A stretch of 64,000 nt of DNA from Mycobacterium kyogaense (GTDB lineage: Bacteria > Actinomycetota > Actinomycetes > Mycobacteriales > Mycobacteriaceae), in NCBI RefSeq assembly GCF_003254575.1, contig NZ_QJUA01000028.1, positions 1 to 64,000 on the forward strand, written 5' to 3'. This document shows, piece after piece, positions 22,413-31,620 of the stretch. Made by a program: the position numbers and the translations under genes. A model generated the notes under the pieces. It saw only the letters and a list, made by a program, of their open reading frames with translations. It searched no databases and was not told where the DNA came from. The first letter of the stretch is position 1. Every line of letters begins with the position of its first letter.

Positions 22413-25361
22413 TCACCTCTCCGGACGTGGGCCGCGACTGCTGATACCCCACTGCGGCGACCGGGTGGTGGTCCGCGCATAGCGGTCCTGCACGGGGGAG
22501 GACACCCGCACGCTGCCCCAGTCGATCTCGGGGTGCCCGACGACCCGGCTCGGGATCTCGCCGAGCGACGCGATGTCGTCGAGCCCGGCGAAGGTACCCC
22601 CGATCGCCGGGTTGCGATCGTCGGTGAGCCACGGCCGCGGTGACTCGATCACCGTGCGCGGCATCTGCGCCACCCCGGCGGAGACCACGGCGAGGTTGTG
22701 TACGCACGGGAACAGGAAGGCTTGCGGCCAGCTGAGGAGCACCGGGCCGTTGTCCGCGAGAAAGGTGGTCAGCGGAATCGTCGAGCGCAGTCGCGGACCG
22801 GTGAAGGCCAGCCATCCCCGTTCGTCGGTGCGGCCGTCGGAGGCGTGGATGCGGACTCGGTCCGAGCCGGCGGGCACGTCGGCGGCATCGATGCCGATGG
22901 ACCGCCACAGCGGCTTGTCGGGCCTCTCGTCGGCTGCGGGCCGATCGACCGGAACGCGTGCACCGGTCGGCGTGACGCCGGAGTCGCGGGCGGCGCCGAA
23001 CTCCAGGCTCAGTGCGTTGCCGTCGGTCATTCGACCTGACATCGAGAGTGCGACACCGGCGTCCGGAGACAGCGACGGCAGCGTGAACCACGGGGTGGTG
23101 ACGTCGCCGGTGGCGTCCGGACCTGTCGTCCAGCTGCCCCAGAGGTACCGCGACGCACCGGAACCGGGGGAGTCCGGCGGTGGAGCGCCGGGATAAAAGC
23201 CCGCGCCGGTGGCGAAGCCCGCGGCTGGGAGGTCTGGGAGGTCCGGTTCGGCCGCGGCGAGCACGTCGCCGTCGGGCAGGACGTCGATGTCGTCGGCCAG
23301 GCCGCACACGCGGGTGGATGCCAGGCGGTGCAGATTCGCCAGCGCCAGAGCCCCTTCAGGTCGTCGCATCGGCGCCGCGACGAACGATCCGAGGAGCACG
23401 GCCAGCACTGTGCCGAATGCGACCAGCGCGAGGACGGCCGGTCCGAAGGCCAGCAGCGTCCTCGCGGCGCTCCGACGGACGGCTGCCACCGTCAGCGTCC
23501 CCGCGGCGAGCACCCCGATCCACAGCGCAGCGTTGTCGAGCGGCACATCACCGGGCCGGATCGGGCTCGCCGCCCACGGCAGGTCGTACAGGTTCGGTAA
23601 CCACCACGCATTCGGTCCGGCGAAAGCCAGAGCGACGGTCGCGGCCAGCAGCACCGATCCCAGGACACCGATGACGATCTCGCGGCGGCCGGCAGTGCGC
23701 GATTCTCGCGCCAGCAGCACGATCGCGACCGTCACGAACGCCGCGAACACGCCCGCACCGGCCCCGAAATGGTAGGACCACTTCGACGGGACCACGGCGA
23801 ACAACGCCAACATCAGCACCAGGACGGCCGCAAGCCGCCGTGTCGCCGCGGCCGTGGGGTTGCGGCGTCGCAGCGCGAGCAGCGTCGCCAGCGGCAGCAG
23901 CGCGATGCTGACCAGGATCGGCATCCGCTTGGCCATGCTGCCCTGCTGGTCGGCCTGCAGGAGATACCGGTAGCGCGTCGGCTCCTCGTACCACGGCAGC
24001 GACGGTCCGAAGAAGGTGTGCCAGTCGGTGGCCGTCACCAGCGCGTCCCAGGTCTGGTCGGCGAAGATCACGGTGAGTCCGACGGCGCCCACAGCGCCCA
24101 CCAGCGCGGCGACGGTCAGCCGCGAATGGGGCCCGCGCCGGGCAGCAGCGCGGAGCCGGCCGGCGAACACCACGACCGGCGCGAGGACGAGCACTCCGGT
24201 CGGGCTGATCGGCACGGTCAGTGCGCAGACGAGCGCCAGCCAGCCCAGTGCGGCCGGCGTGCGCGCGCGCCAGGCGAGCGCCAGCGCGGCGGTGAAACCG
24301 AGGGCGACGAAGGACTCCGGACGCGTGCCGAGGTTGAACGGCAGCCACGCGCACAGCAGGGTCAGCGCCGCGAGAATCCGGACGCGGGCCGTCGCGGCGA
24401 TGGTCGGCAGCGCGGCGGGCAGAACGCCTCGGCTGAGTACGAGCCAGGTCGCCACCGCGAGCACGGTGCTGGGCAGTCGCAGCCACAGGGGGGCCACGCT
24501 GACCGCCGTCAACGGAGCCAGCAGTTGCTGGCTGAAGGCGAACGGCACTTCGGCGGCGTCCCACCACCGGTAGTAATTGCCGGGGTTCCCGGTCATCGCG
24601 GCGTGGCGGGCGATCATCGTCGCCCAGCCGTCGTCGACGGCGAGCGGGCCGATCACCGCCCACCCGCAGAATGTGCCGATCACCGCGGCATCGACCAGCC
24701 ACAACGGGGACCACCGGGCGGAGAGTCGCCACGGAACGCGTCGACCGGAGCGCAACAGGACCAGCGCGGTGGCAGCGGCGAGTACCTGCACGACGACCAG
24801 CCCCACCTTGATCGTCGTCGGCGTCGTCGCGAACGGGCCCGTGATCACCGCGGTCACCGAGAGGCCCTGGGCCATCGCGGGATCGAGGTCGGTGTGCATC
24901 CCGAACACGCGCGGGACAGGCTGCCCGGCGAGGAATGCGACCGTGCGGTCGGCCTGCACGACGGACACCCCCGACGGGCCGGCCTCGATGCGGACCGCGC
25001 AATCGGCCGTGCCGGACAGGGGCACGCGGACCTCGACGTCGCCGATCCGCAGCACCGCGCTGTCGGTGCCATCGATGCCGTCGGTGACCGACACACCATC
25101 CGTGCCGGTGTCGAGCACCGTGAGCGTCGTCGCCGAGGCGGTCCGCAGAGTCGAACACGGCAGCGCCGCGCTCAGCTGGTGCGGGCGGTACGGCACGACG
25201 AGGGCGGCGCTGGACACCGTCGGCTGTTCGGGGGCGGGCCAGGTGAGCGTCGTCGTCTCGGTGAGCACCGGCGCGAACGGCAGCAGTAGCCCACTCACCA
25301 CACCGGTCAGGCCGATCAAGACAGCGATCCAAGTCCGAGGGCTCTGCTGGTGGGATCGCAT
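22413..25361 (-). CDS. Emb-like arabinosyltransferase (orphan paralogue)
   Basis: A 982-residue GT-C membrane protein of the EmbA/B/C arabinosyltransferase family, which builds arabinan for arabinogalactan and lipoarabinomannan from decaprenyl-phosphoryl arabinose. An N-terminal helix (11-30) precedes an extracytoplasmic domain to about 180; the GT-C loop has the Asp pair in AVDDGWATMIARHAAMTG at 243-244, followed by NYYRWWDAAEVPFAFSQQLL, closely paralleling the Emb DDG...NYYR...EAPF pattern. A multi-helix core and a carbohydrate-binding-type C-terminal domain (from about 720) follow. It is about 100 residues shorter than canonical Emb proteins and stands alone, away from any embCAB cluster. 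Confidence 0.8.
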   Translation of the reverse strand: MRSHQQSPRTWIAVLIGLTGVVSGLLLPFAPVLTETTTLTWPAPEQPTVSSAALVVPYRPHQLSAALPCSTLRTASATTLTVLDTGTDGVSVTDGIDGTDSAVLRIGDVEVRVPLSGTADCAVRIEAGPSGVSVVQADRTVAFLAGQPVPRVFGMHTDLDPAMAQGLSVTAVITGPFATTPTTIKVGLVVVQVLAAATALVLLRSGRRVPWRLSARWSPLWLVDAAVIGTFCGWAVIGPLAVDDGWATMIARHAAMTGNPGNYYRWWDAAEVPFAFSQQLLAPLTAVSVAPLWLRLPSTVLAVATWLVLSRGVLPAALPTIAATARVRILAALTLLCAWLPFNLGTRPESFVALGFTAALALAWRARTPAALGWLALVCALTVPISPTGVLVLAPVVVFAGRLRAAARRGPHSRLTVAALVGAVGAVGLTVIFADQTWDALVTATDWHTFFGPSLPWYEEPTRYRYLLQADQQGSMAKRMPILVSIALLPLATLLALRRRNPTAAATRRLAAVLVLMLALFAVVPSKWSYHFGAGAGVFAAFVTVAIVLLARESRTAGRREIVIGVLGSVLLAATVALAFAGPNAWWLPNLYDLPWAASPIRPGDVPLDNAALWIGVLAAGTLTVAAVRRSAARTLLAFGPAVLALVAFGTVLAVLLGSFVAAPMRRPEGALALANLHRLASTRVCGLADDIDVLPDGDVLAAAEPDLPDLPAAGFATGAGFYPGAPPPDSPGSGASRYLWGSWTTGPDATGDVTTPWFTLPSLSPDAGVALSMSGRMTDGNALSLEFGAARDSGVTPTGARVPVDRPAADERPDKPLWRSIGIDAADVPAGSDRVRIHASDGRTDERGWLAFTGPRLRSTIPLTTFLADNGPVLLSWPQAFLFPCVHNLAVVSAGVAQMPRTVIESPRPWLTDDRNPAIGGTFAGLDDIASLGEIPSRVVGHPEIDWGSVRVSSPVQDRYARTTTRSPQWGISSRGPRPER

Positions 25362-25500
25362 GGCTGTCGGCCAGCCTGCCCACCCGTCGCCGATTTTCGG
25401 AGGTGGTCGGATCGGACGTCACGCCATCGTCACCGTCGGGACGGGCCCTGCATGCACCACAATGGTCCCCAGTATCGGCAAAGACGTGAGGAGCAAGTGA

Positions 25501-26277
25501 GTGCTGGGTGTCATCGGTGGCAGCGGGTTCTACTCGTTCTTCGGTCCCGACGCGCGAACCGTCAACCTGGACACCCCCTACGGCGCACCGAGCGCGGCGA
25601 TCACCGTCGGCACGGTCGGCGAGCACGAGGTCGCCTTCCTGCCCCGGCACGGCGTCGACCACGAGTTCTCGCCGCACACCGTCCCCTACCGGGCCAACAT
25701 GTGGGCGCTGCGCGCGCTCGGTGTGCGCCGGATCTTCGGCCCGTGCGCGGTCGGGAGTCTCGATCCCGCGCTCGGCCCTGGCGCCATGGTGGTGCCCGAT
25801 CAGCTGGTCGACCGCACCTCGGGACGGGCCGACACGTACTTCGATTCCGGGGGCATCCACGTCGGCTTCGCCGACCCGTACTGCCCGACTCTGCGTGAGG
25901 CGGTGACGGGACTGCCCGACGTCGTCGACGGCGGCGCGATGGTGGTGATCCAGGGTCCGCGCTTCTCCACCCGGGCCGAGAGTCAGTGGTTCGCCGGGCA
26001 GGGCTTCCGGCTGGTCAACATGACCGGATACCCGGAGTCCGTTCTCGCTCGTGAACTCGAGATGTGTTACGCCGCAATTGCTTTGGTGACGGATCTGGAC
26101 GCCGGGATCGAAACGGGCAAGGGGGTGACGGCGGTCGACGTGTTCGCCGAGTTCCAGCGCAACCTGGTGCCGTTCAAACAGCTCGTGCACGAGGCGATCG
26201 CGAACGTCGACTCGGAGCGCACCTGTACACACTGCCTGCCGCACGCGGGCGTCACGCTGCCGTTCGAGCTGCCGTGA
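25501..26277 (+). CDS. S-methyl-5'-thioadenosine phosphorylase
   Basis: A 258-residue MTAP/PNP-family enzyme cleaving methylthioadenosine with phosphate to adenine and methylthioribose-1-phosphate, part of methionine salvage. Seen are LGVIGGSGFYSF at the N-terminus, the HGVDHEFSPHTVPYRANMWAL phosphate/ribose region, GPRFSTRAESQWF, and VNMTGYPESVLARELEMCYA before the base-binding VTDLDAG. The GTG at 25501 follows a GAGGAG ribosome-binding sequence. The stop overlaps the epimerase start (GTGA). Corresponds to Rv0535, once called pnp. Confidence 0.92.
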   Translation: MLGVIGGSGFYSFFGPDARTVNLDTPYGAPSAAITVGTVGEHEVAFLPRHGVDHEFSPHTVPYRANMWALRALGVRRIFGPCAVGSLDPALGPGAMVVPDQLVDRTSGRADTYFDSGGIHVGFADPYCPTLREAVTGLPDVVDGGAMVVIQGPRFSTRAESQWFAGQGFRLVNMTGYPESVLARELEMCYAAIALVTDLDAGIETGKGVTAVDVFAEFQRNLVPFKQLVHEAIANVDSERTCTHCLPHAGVTLPFELP

Positions 26278-27308
26278 GGGTGCTGCTGACCGGCGCGGCC
26301 GGCTTCATCGGCACCCGCATCTGGTCCCGTCTCGCCGACGCCGGACACGACGTCGTCGCCGTCGACGCGATGCTGCCTGCCGCGCACGGAGAGGGTGCCG
26401 AATTGCCCGCGGGGGTCGAGCACGTCGACGTCCGAGACGCGGCGGCCGTCGCGCGGGTACTGGCCGGGGTCGACGTCGTCTGCCACCAGGCCGCGGTGGT
26501 CGGTGCCGGGGTGAACGCCGCGGATGCACCGTCCTACGCATCGCACAACGACCTGGGTACCGCGGTGCTGCTGGCCGAGATGTTCGCGGCGGGCTGTCAG
26601 CGCCTGGTGCTGGCGTCGTCGATGGTGGTCTACGGCCAGGGCCGGTTCGTCTGCCCGGAGCACGGCGATGTCGAGCCGCAGCCGCGGCGGCGCGCAGATC
26701 TCGACGCGGGGATGTTCGACCACCTCTGTCCCATCGGTGGCGAGCGCGTCGACTGGGCGCTGGTCGACGAGGACGCTGCGCTGCGCCCGCGCAGCCTGTA
26801 CGCGGCGAGCAAGCTGGCGCAGGAGCACTACGCGCTGGCGTGGAGCGAGTCGACGGGCGGTTCGGTGGTGGCGCTGCGCTACCACAACGTCTACGGACCG
26901 GGCATGCCCCGCGACACCCCGTACTCCGGTGTGGCCGCGATCTTCCGATCCGCACTCGAATCAGGTGACGTGCCAAGGGTTTACGAGGACGGCGGGCAGA
27001 TGCGCGACTTCGTCCACGTCGACGACGTCGCGGCCGCCAACGTGGCGGCGGTGCAGGCGGAGGCGGACGGGTTCGCCGCGTTCAATGTGTGCTCGGGGCG
27101 CCCGATCTCGATCCTCGACGTGGCCACGGCGTTGTGCGAGTCGCGCGGTGACGTCGCCCCACTCGTGACGGGGCAGTACCGCAGCGGCGACGTGCGGCAC
27201 ATCGTCGCGGACCCGGCCAAGGCGGAGCGGGTGCTCGGTTTCCGCGCCGCGGTCGATCCCTCCGACGGTTTGACCGAGTTCGCGACGGCGCCGCTGCGGG
27301 GCCTCTAG
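26274..27308 (+). CDS. galE3: NAD-dependent sugar epimerase/dehydratase (GalE3-like)
   Basis: A 344-residue extended SDR. The nucleotide-binding motif LLTGAAGFIGTRI is at residues 4-16; the catalytic pair is in YAASKLAQEHY, followed by RYHNVYGPGMP and the VHVDDVAAANVAA stretch typical of nucleotide-sugar epimerases. GTG start inside the MTAP stop codon. Substrate specificity (UDP-glucose or another sugar) cannot be decided; the symbol reflects syntenic correspondence with Rv0536 only. Confidence 0.85.
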   Translation: MRVLLTGAAGFIGTRIWSRLADAGHDVVAVDAMLPAAHGEGAELPAGVEHVDVRDAAAVARVLAGVDVVCHQAAVVGAGVNAADAPSYASHNDLGTAVLLAEMFAAGCQRLVLASSMVVYGQGRFVCPEHGDVEPQPRRRADLDAGMFDHLCPIGGERVDWALVDEDAALRPRSLYAASKLAQEHYALAWSESTGGSVVALRYHNVYGPGMPRDTPYSGVAAIFRSALESGDVPRVYEDGGQMRDFVHVDDVAAANVAAVQAEADGFAAFNVCSGRPISILDVATALCESRGDVAPLVTGQYRSGDVRHIVADPAKAERVLGFRAAVDPSDGLTEFATAPLRGL

Positions 27309-27313
27309 CTTCT

Positions 27314-27335
27314 TTGACACCTGTCAAGCGATACT
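27314..27335 (+). promoter_or_regulatory. palindrome and -10 before the nitronate monooxygenase
   Basis: TTGACACCTGTCAA (27314-27327) is a perfect palindrome over the region where the -35 would lie, and GATACT (27330-27335) is a good -10, six nt before the ATG at 27342, implying a leaderless transcript. A regulator binding the palindrome would block polymerase (inference). Confidence 0.5.
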
Positions 27336-27341
27336 GGGCCC

Positions 27342-28460
27342 ATGAGCTCAGCGTTGTGCGACCAGTTCGGTATCGACTTTCCCCTCTTCGCGTTCAGTCA
27401 CTGTCGGGATGTGGTGGCCGCGGTGACCAACGCCGGCGGTTTCGGTGTGCTGGGCGCGACGGCGTACAGCCCGTCTCAGCTGGATCGCGAGTTGGCGTGG
27501 ATCGACGACGCGGTAGGCGGCAAGCCCTACGGCGTGGACCTGATCGTGCCGGCGAAGTTCGAGGGCAAAGGGGAGAAACTCTCGGGCTCCGACCTGGCCG
27601 CGCGGATCCCGCAGAGCTACCGCGATCTCGTCGACGGCTTGCTGCGCGCCCACGACATCGAGCCGGAGCCCGAGCGCCGGATCGGCGGCGCGTCGCTGTC
27701 CGGCAACACCGGCCGGGAGTTGCTCGACGTCGCGCTGACGCATCCGGTGAAGCTGATCGCCAACGCGCTCGGCGTGCCGCCGGATTACATGATCGAGGCC
27801 GGCAAGGAGCGCGGCATCCCGGTCGCCGCGCTCGTGGGCGCCAAGGAGCACGCGGTCAAGCAGGTCGCCGCGGGCGTGGACCTGATCGTCGCGCAGGGCA
27901 CCGAGGCCGGCGGTCACTGCGGTGAGGTCAGCACGCTGGTCGTGGTCCCTGAAGTTCTGGAGGCCATCGACGGCGCGGTCCCGGTGTTGGCGGCGGGCGG
28001 CATCGTGACCGGTCGGCAGATGGCCGGCATGGTCGCGATGGGTGCGGCCGGGGCGTGGACCGGTTCGGTGTGGCTGACCACCGAGGAGGCCGAGACGGCA
28101 CCGCACACGGTGGCCAAGATGTTGGCCGCGTCCTCCCGTGACACCGTGCGCTCGGCGGGCCGCACCGGTAAGCCCTCGCGACAGCTGAAGTCGGAATGGA
28201 CCGATGCGTGGCTGCCGAGCGCCGAGGGGCATCAGCCGCTTCCGTTGCCGTTGCAGTCGATGCTGTGCGAGCCGGTGATCCGCCGCGTCGACGTGCTCGC
28301 CGCGCAGGGCCATCAGGGCGCCCAGGCGCTGGCCACCTACTTCGTCGGGCAGGGCGTCGGGCTGATGAACAAGGTGAAGCCGGCCCGCGAGGTGGTCCGC
28401 GAGTTCATCGAGGACTATCTGGCCGCCGCGGATCGCCTCAGCAACTCACTGCCCGGCTGA
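27342..28460 (+). CDS. nitronate monooxygenase-family flavoprotein
   Basis: A 372-residue FMN TIM-barrel protein of the 2-nitropropane dioxygenase/nitronate monooxygenase family. Landmarks are GIDFPLFAFSHC at the N-terminus, GVDLIVAQGTEAGGHCGEVSTLVVVPEV with the catalytic-His region, and PVLAAGGIVTGRQMAGMVAMGAAGAWTGSVW binding FMN phosphate. Members detoxify propionate-3-nitronate or alkyl nitronates, but some act on other substrates. Probably leaderless, with a palindromic operator candidate just upstream. It converges on the sensor kinase gene. Confidence 0.88.
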   Translation: MSSALCDQFGIDFPLFAFSHCRDVVAAVTNAGGFGVLGATAYSPSQLDRELAWIDDAVGGKPYGVDLIVPAKFEGKGEKLSGSDLAARIPQSYRDLVDGLLRAHDIEPEPERRIGGASLSGNTGRELLDVALTHPVKLIANALGVPPDYMIEAGKERGIPVAALVGAKEHAVKQVAAGVDLIVAQGTEAGGHCGEVSTLVVVPEVLEAIDGAVPVLAAGGIVTGRQMAGMVAMGAAGAWTGSVWLTTEEAETAPHTVAKMLAASSRDTVRSAGRTGKPSRQLKSEWTDAWLPSAEGHQPLPLPLQSMLCEPVIRRVDVLAAQGHQGAQALATYFVGQGVGLMNKVKPAREVVREFIEDYLAAADRLSNSLPG

Positions 28461-28470
28461 GCGCCGCGAC

Positions 28471-29496
28471 TCAGTCGACGGCCAGCGGCAGGCGCACTTC
28501 GAAGCGCGCGCCGGTCGGCAGGTTGTGCGCCGACAGCGTGCCGCGGTGCGCCTGCACCAGCCCGGCCGCGATCGCCAGACCCAGCCCGGAGCCGCTCGGC
28601 AGTGACGAGTCGGCCCGCGGCACCCGGCTGTTCGAGCCGCGATAGGCGACGTCGAAGACCCGTGGCAGGTCGGCCTCGTCGATGCCCACACCGGTGTCGT
28701 CGACGCGCGCCCACGCGCTGTTCTCGTCGGCGCCCAGCGCCAGCTCGACGCTGCCTCCTTCGGGCGTGTGCGCGATCGCGTTGGCCACCAGGTTGGACAG
28801 CACCCGCACGAGCGCCCTGTCGCTGCCGACCACCCGCACCGGCTCGTCGGGAAGATTCGCCGCCAGCCGCACCCCGGCGCGTTCGGCCGCGATGCGGTGC
28901 GCGGCCAGCACGTCGTCGACGACCTCGTCGAGGGCCACCTTGTCGAACGACGGCGTCAGCGCCCCCGCGTTGATCTTCGACATCTCGAACAGGTCGTCGA
29001 CCATCTCCGACAGGCGCACCGACTCGTGCTCGATGTGTTTGGCGTGCACCCGGACCTCGTCCTCGGGGACCACGCCGTCGGCGATCGCCTCCGACACCGC
29101 GCGGATTCCGGCCAGCGGCGTGCGCAGATCATGGCTGACGAACGCGACGAGGCGGCGCCGGGACTGCTCGGCGGACCGCTCGGAGTCGCGGATCTCGGCC
29201 TCCCAAACCGTCCGCCGGGCCTGGTAGCGACCCAGCATCACCGCGGCGGGAATCGTCACGATCGAGACGATCGCCAGCACCACGACGGTCCGCTCGAACG
29301 TCTCGGTGATCATGAACCCGCTGGCGCCGACCACTCCGGCGAGCGTTGCGAGCAGAGGGATCAGCGCGAGCACGACCATGCTGACGGCCAGCGACCACGT
29401 CCGCGCCAATCGGATCACCACGCCGCCGACGAGGACCACCGGCACCGAACATGCCAGGGCCCAGCCGACGATCTCCCAGAACTCAGTCGTCGGCAT
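28471..29496 (-). CDS. sensor histidine kinase
   Basis: 341 residues: membrane helices at about 9-30, 36-58 and 70-90 with almost no extracytoplasmic domain, then the H-box FVSHDLRTPLAGI with phospho-acceptor His122 and a HATPase_c domain (NLVANAIAHTPEGG, DTGVGIDEADLPRVFD, GSGLGLAIAAGLV). The minimal sensor portion suggests detection within or near the membrane. Its start overlaps the response regulator stop by 14 nt, giving a paired two-component system; the stimulus is unknown. Confidence 0.93.
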   Translation of the reverse strand: MPTTEFWEIVGWALACSVPVVLVGGVVIRLARTWSLAVSMVVLALIPLLATLAGVVGASGFMITETFERTVVVLAIVSIVTIPAAVMLGRYQARRTVWEAEIRDSERSAEQSRRRLVAFVSHDLRTPLAGIRAVSEAIADGVVPEDEVRVHAKHIEHESVRLSEMVDDLFEMSKINAGALTPSFDKVALDEVVDDVLAAHRIAAERAGVRLAANLPDEPVRVVGSDRALVRVLSNLVANAIAHTPEGGSVELALGADENSAWARVDDTGVGIDEADLPRVFDVAYRGSNSRVPRADSSLPSGSGLGLAIAAGLVQAHRGTLSAHNLPTGARFEVRLPLAVD

Positions 29497-30199
29497 CCGG
29501 CTGTCCGGCGCTCGCTCCGTCGGAACCCCCAGAGGACCACATGTAGCCGCGGCCCCACACCGTCTGGACCCGGTGGCGGTCGCCGAGCTTGGACCGCAGC
29601 CGCTTCACGTGCACGGTCACTGTCGACAGGTCGCCGAAGTCCCAGTGCCAGACCTGCTTGAGCAGATCTTCGCGGGTGAAGACGGTGTCGGTGTGGGTGA
29701 GGAAGAACAGCAGCAGGTCGAATTCCCGGTTGGTGAGGCTGACCGGTTTGCCGGCCGAGCTGACGGTTCGCGAGGCCGTCGACACCGTCAGATCTCCCGC
29801 GCGCAGCTCCATCGGCAGCACGCCGGGGGCGGCCGGCGCGCGGCGCAGCACGGAGCGCACCCGCAGCGCGAGCTCGCGCGGGCTGAACGGTTTGGTCAGG
29901 TAGTCGTCGGCGCCCGCTTCGAGCCCGGCGATGCGGTCGTCCTCTTCGCCGAGGGCGGTCAGCAGGATCACCGGCACCGCGTACCCACCGCGTTTACGCA
30001 GGTTGCGGCACAGCGACAAGCCGTCCGGACCGGGCATCATCACGTCGAGCACGGCCACGTCGATGCGCTGCGAACCCAGTAGGCGCAGCGCCTCCGTGCC
30101 GTCGTGCGCGGTGCACACGTCGAGTCCGTCGCGCTCCAGATAGCGGCGCACGACATCACGGACGACGTCGTCGTCGTCGGCGATCAGCACACGAGTCAC
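29483..30199 (-). CDS. OmpR/PhoB-type response regulator
   Basis: 238 residues. The receiver domain has the acidic pair at residues 8-10, phospho-acceptor Asp52 in AVLDVMMPGPDG and the conserved Lys103 in YLTKPFSPREL. The DNA-binding winged-helix occupies about 130-225 (LTNREFDLLLFFLTH, TVTVHVKRLRSKLG, VQTVWGRGYMW). First gene of the pair, upstream of and overlapping the sensor kinase. Divergent from the glycosyltransferase operon at 30302 with 102 nt between, so it could control that operon; no direct evidence. Confidence 0.95.
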   Translation of the reverse strand: MTRVLIADDDDVVRDVVRRYLERDGLDVCTAHDGTEALRLLGSQRIDVAVLDVMMPGPDGLSLCRNLRKRGGYAVPVILLTALGEEDDRIAGLEAGADDYLTKPFSPRELALRVRSVLRRAPAAPGVLPMELRAGDLTVSTASRTVSSAGKPVSLTNREFDLLLFFLTHTDTVFTREDLLKQVWHWDFGDLSTVTVHVKRLRSKLGDRHRVQTVWGRGYMWSSGGSDGASAGQPDADD

Positions 30200-30287
30200 C
30201 TCACGAGGTTAGCCGCACACCCTCGCTACCAGCACCTATGTCATGGATTCGTCAGCCTTGTGGGTCGCGTCCGCAAGCCGGCTCGCC

Positions 30288-30293
30288 TAGCGT
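30288..30293 (+). promoter_or_regulatory. -10-like hexamer for the 30302-33816 operon
   Basis: TAGCGT lies 8 nt before the ATG at 30302 and no ribosome-binding site intervenes, consistent with a leaderless transcript. Weak match; no -35 seen. Confidence 0.3.
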
Positions 30294-30301
30294 TGCGACC
30301 T

Positions 30302-30958
30302 ATGCCCGACTGTCCCGTCACGGTGGTGTTGCCGTGCCTCAACGAGGCCGAGTCACTGCCGGGGGTGTTGGCGGCGGTACCAGCGGGGTATCGGGTCGTG
30401 GTGGTGGACAACAACAGCACTGACGGCACCGCCCTGGTGGCCGACCGGTGCGGAGCCACCGTGGTTGCCGAGACGACGCCGGGATACGGGGCTGCCGTGC
30501 ACGCCGGGGTCGAGGCAGCCGAGACACCGATCGTCGCGGTGCTCGACGGCGACGGTTCGCTGGACCCGCAGGATCTGCCGGCTCTCGTCGACGACGTCGA
30601 ACGGGGTGCCGACATGGCGATCGGCCGTCGCCGCGCGACCCCGGGGCTGACCTGGCCGTGGCACGCGCGCCTGGGCACCGCGGCGGTGTGCTGGCGACTG
30701 CGCAGCCGGTACGGCCTGCCGGTCCATGACATCGCGCCGATGCGGGTGGCGCGCCGTGACGCGGTGCTCGGGCTCGGTGTCACCGATCGGCGCTCCGGCT
30801 ACCCGCTCGAGTTGTTGGTGCGGGCCGCCCAGGCGGGGTGGACCGTCGTCGAACGTGACGTCGCCTATGGCCCCCGCACCGGCGGCACCTCCAAGGTGAG
30901 CGGTTCGGTACGCGGTAGCGCGATCGCCGCGCTGGACTTCATGAAGGTGATCCGATGA
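30302..30958 (+). CDS. family 2 glycosyltransferase (polyprenyl-phosphate sugar synthase-like)
   Basis: A 218-residue GT-A enzyme: VTVVLPCLNEAESLPGVLAAV, VVDNNSTDGTALVAD and the metal-binding VAVLDGDGSLDPQDL are standard for GT2 dolichyl/polyprenyl-phosphate mannose or glucose synthases. It lacks C-terminal membrane helices, resembling stand-alone DPM1-type enzymes. By position it equals Rv0539. First of five overlapping genes; donor and acceptor cannot be read from sequence. Confidence 0.87.
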   Translation: MPDCPVTVVLPCLNEAESLPGVLAAVPAGYRVVVVDNNSTDGTALVADRCGATVVAETTPGYGAAVHAGVEAAETPIVAVLDGDGSLDPQDLPALVDDVERGADMAIGRRRATPGLTWPWHARLGTAAVCWRLRSRYGLPVHDIAPMRVARRDAVLGLGVTDRRSGYPLELLVRAAQAGWTVVERDVAYGPRTGGTSKVSGSVRGSAIAALDFMKVIR

Positions 30959-31620
30959 CCGGCACGTGTCTGCTCGTGGTCGCCAAGGCCCCGGTGCCGG
31001 GCCTGGCGAAGACGCGGTTGGCGGCCACCGTCGGTGACGCGGCAGCGGCCGAGATCGCGGCCGCGGCGCTGCTGGACACCCTCGACGCGGTCGCGCAGAC
31101 CCCGGCGGACGCGCGGGTGGTCGCGCTGACCGGTGATCTCGACGCGGCCGCCGGATCCGCTGAGATCCGTTCGCGGCTCGACGATTTCGTCGTGGTCGAC
31201 CAGCGCGGGGAGGACTTCGCCGATCGGCTGGCCAACGCCCACGTCGACGCGGCCGCGGCGACGGGAGCGACGGCGGTGGTCCAGATCGGGATGGACACCC
31301 CTCAGGTGAACCCTGATCTGCTGACCGAATGCGTCGACGGGTTGGCGGCCCACGACGCGGTGCTCGGGATGGCTCGTGACGGTGGCTGGTGGGTGCTCGG
31401 TGTGCGTTCTGCGGCTGCCGCCGAGTGTCTGCGGGAGGTGCCGATGTCGGCTCCCGACACGGGCGCCGTAACGCTGACAGCGCTGCGGGACACCGGATTG
31501 TCCGTAGGGCTCGTCGCCGAACTCGCCGACGTCGACACGATCGACGATGTCGAGACGGTGCGCAGCGCCTGCCCGGCGGGCTCGCGGTTCAGCCGGATCA
31601 CTGCGACGGTGGAGGCCTGA
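30955..31620 (+). CDS. DUF2064 glycosyltransferase-like protein
   Basis: 221 residues of the DUF2064 (TIGR04282-type) family with a nucleotidyltransferase/GT-A-like fold: CLLVVAKAPVPGLAKTRLAATVG is the characteristic opening, VVQIGMDTPQVNPDLL the mid-sheet motif and GMARDGGWWVLGVRS a later conserved strand. No biochemical function is established to my knowledge. Coupled by ATGA to the GT2 gene and by TGATG to the methyltransferase gene. Confidence 0.85.
   Translation: MTGTCLLVVAKAPVPGLAKTRLAATVGDAAAAEIAAAALLDTLDAVAQTPADARVVALTGDLDAAAGSAEIRSRLDDFVVVDQRGEDFADRLANAHVDAAAATGATAVVQIGMDTPQVNPDLLTECVDGLAAHDAVLGMARDGGWWVLGVRSAAAAECLREVPMSAPDTGAVTLTALRDTGLSVGLVAELADVDTIDDVETVRSACPAGSRFSRITATVEA

Noticed and set aside
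23548..26244. 898-codon minus-strand frame across the Emb-like and MTAP genes
   Set aside because: Low-complexity Arg/Ala/Gly translation, out of frame with the Emb-like protein and antisense to MTAP; a by-product of high GC content.
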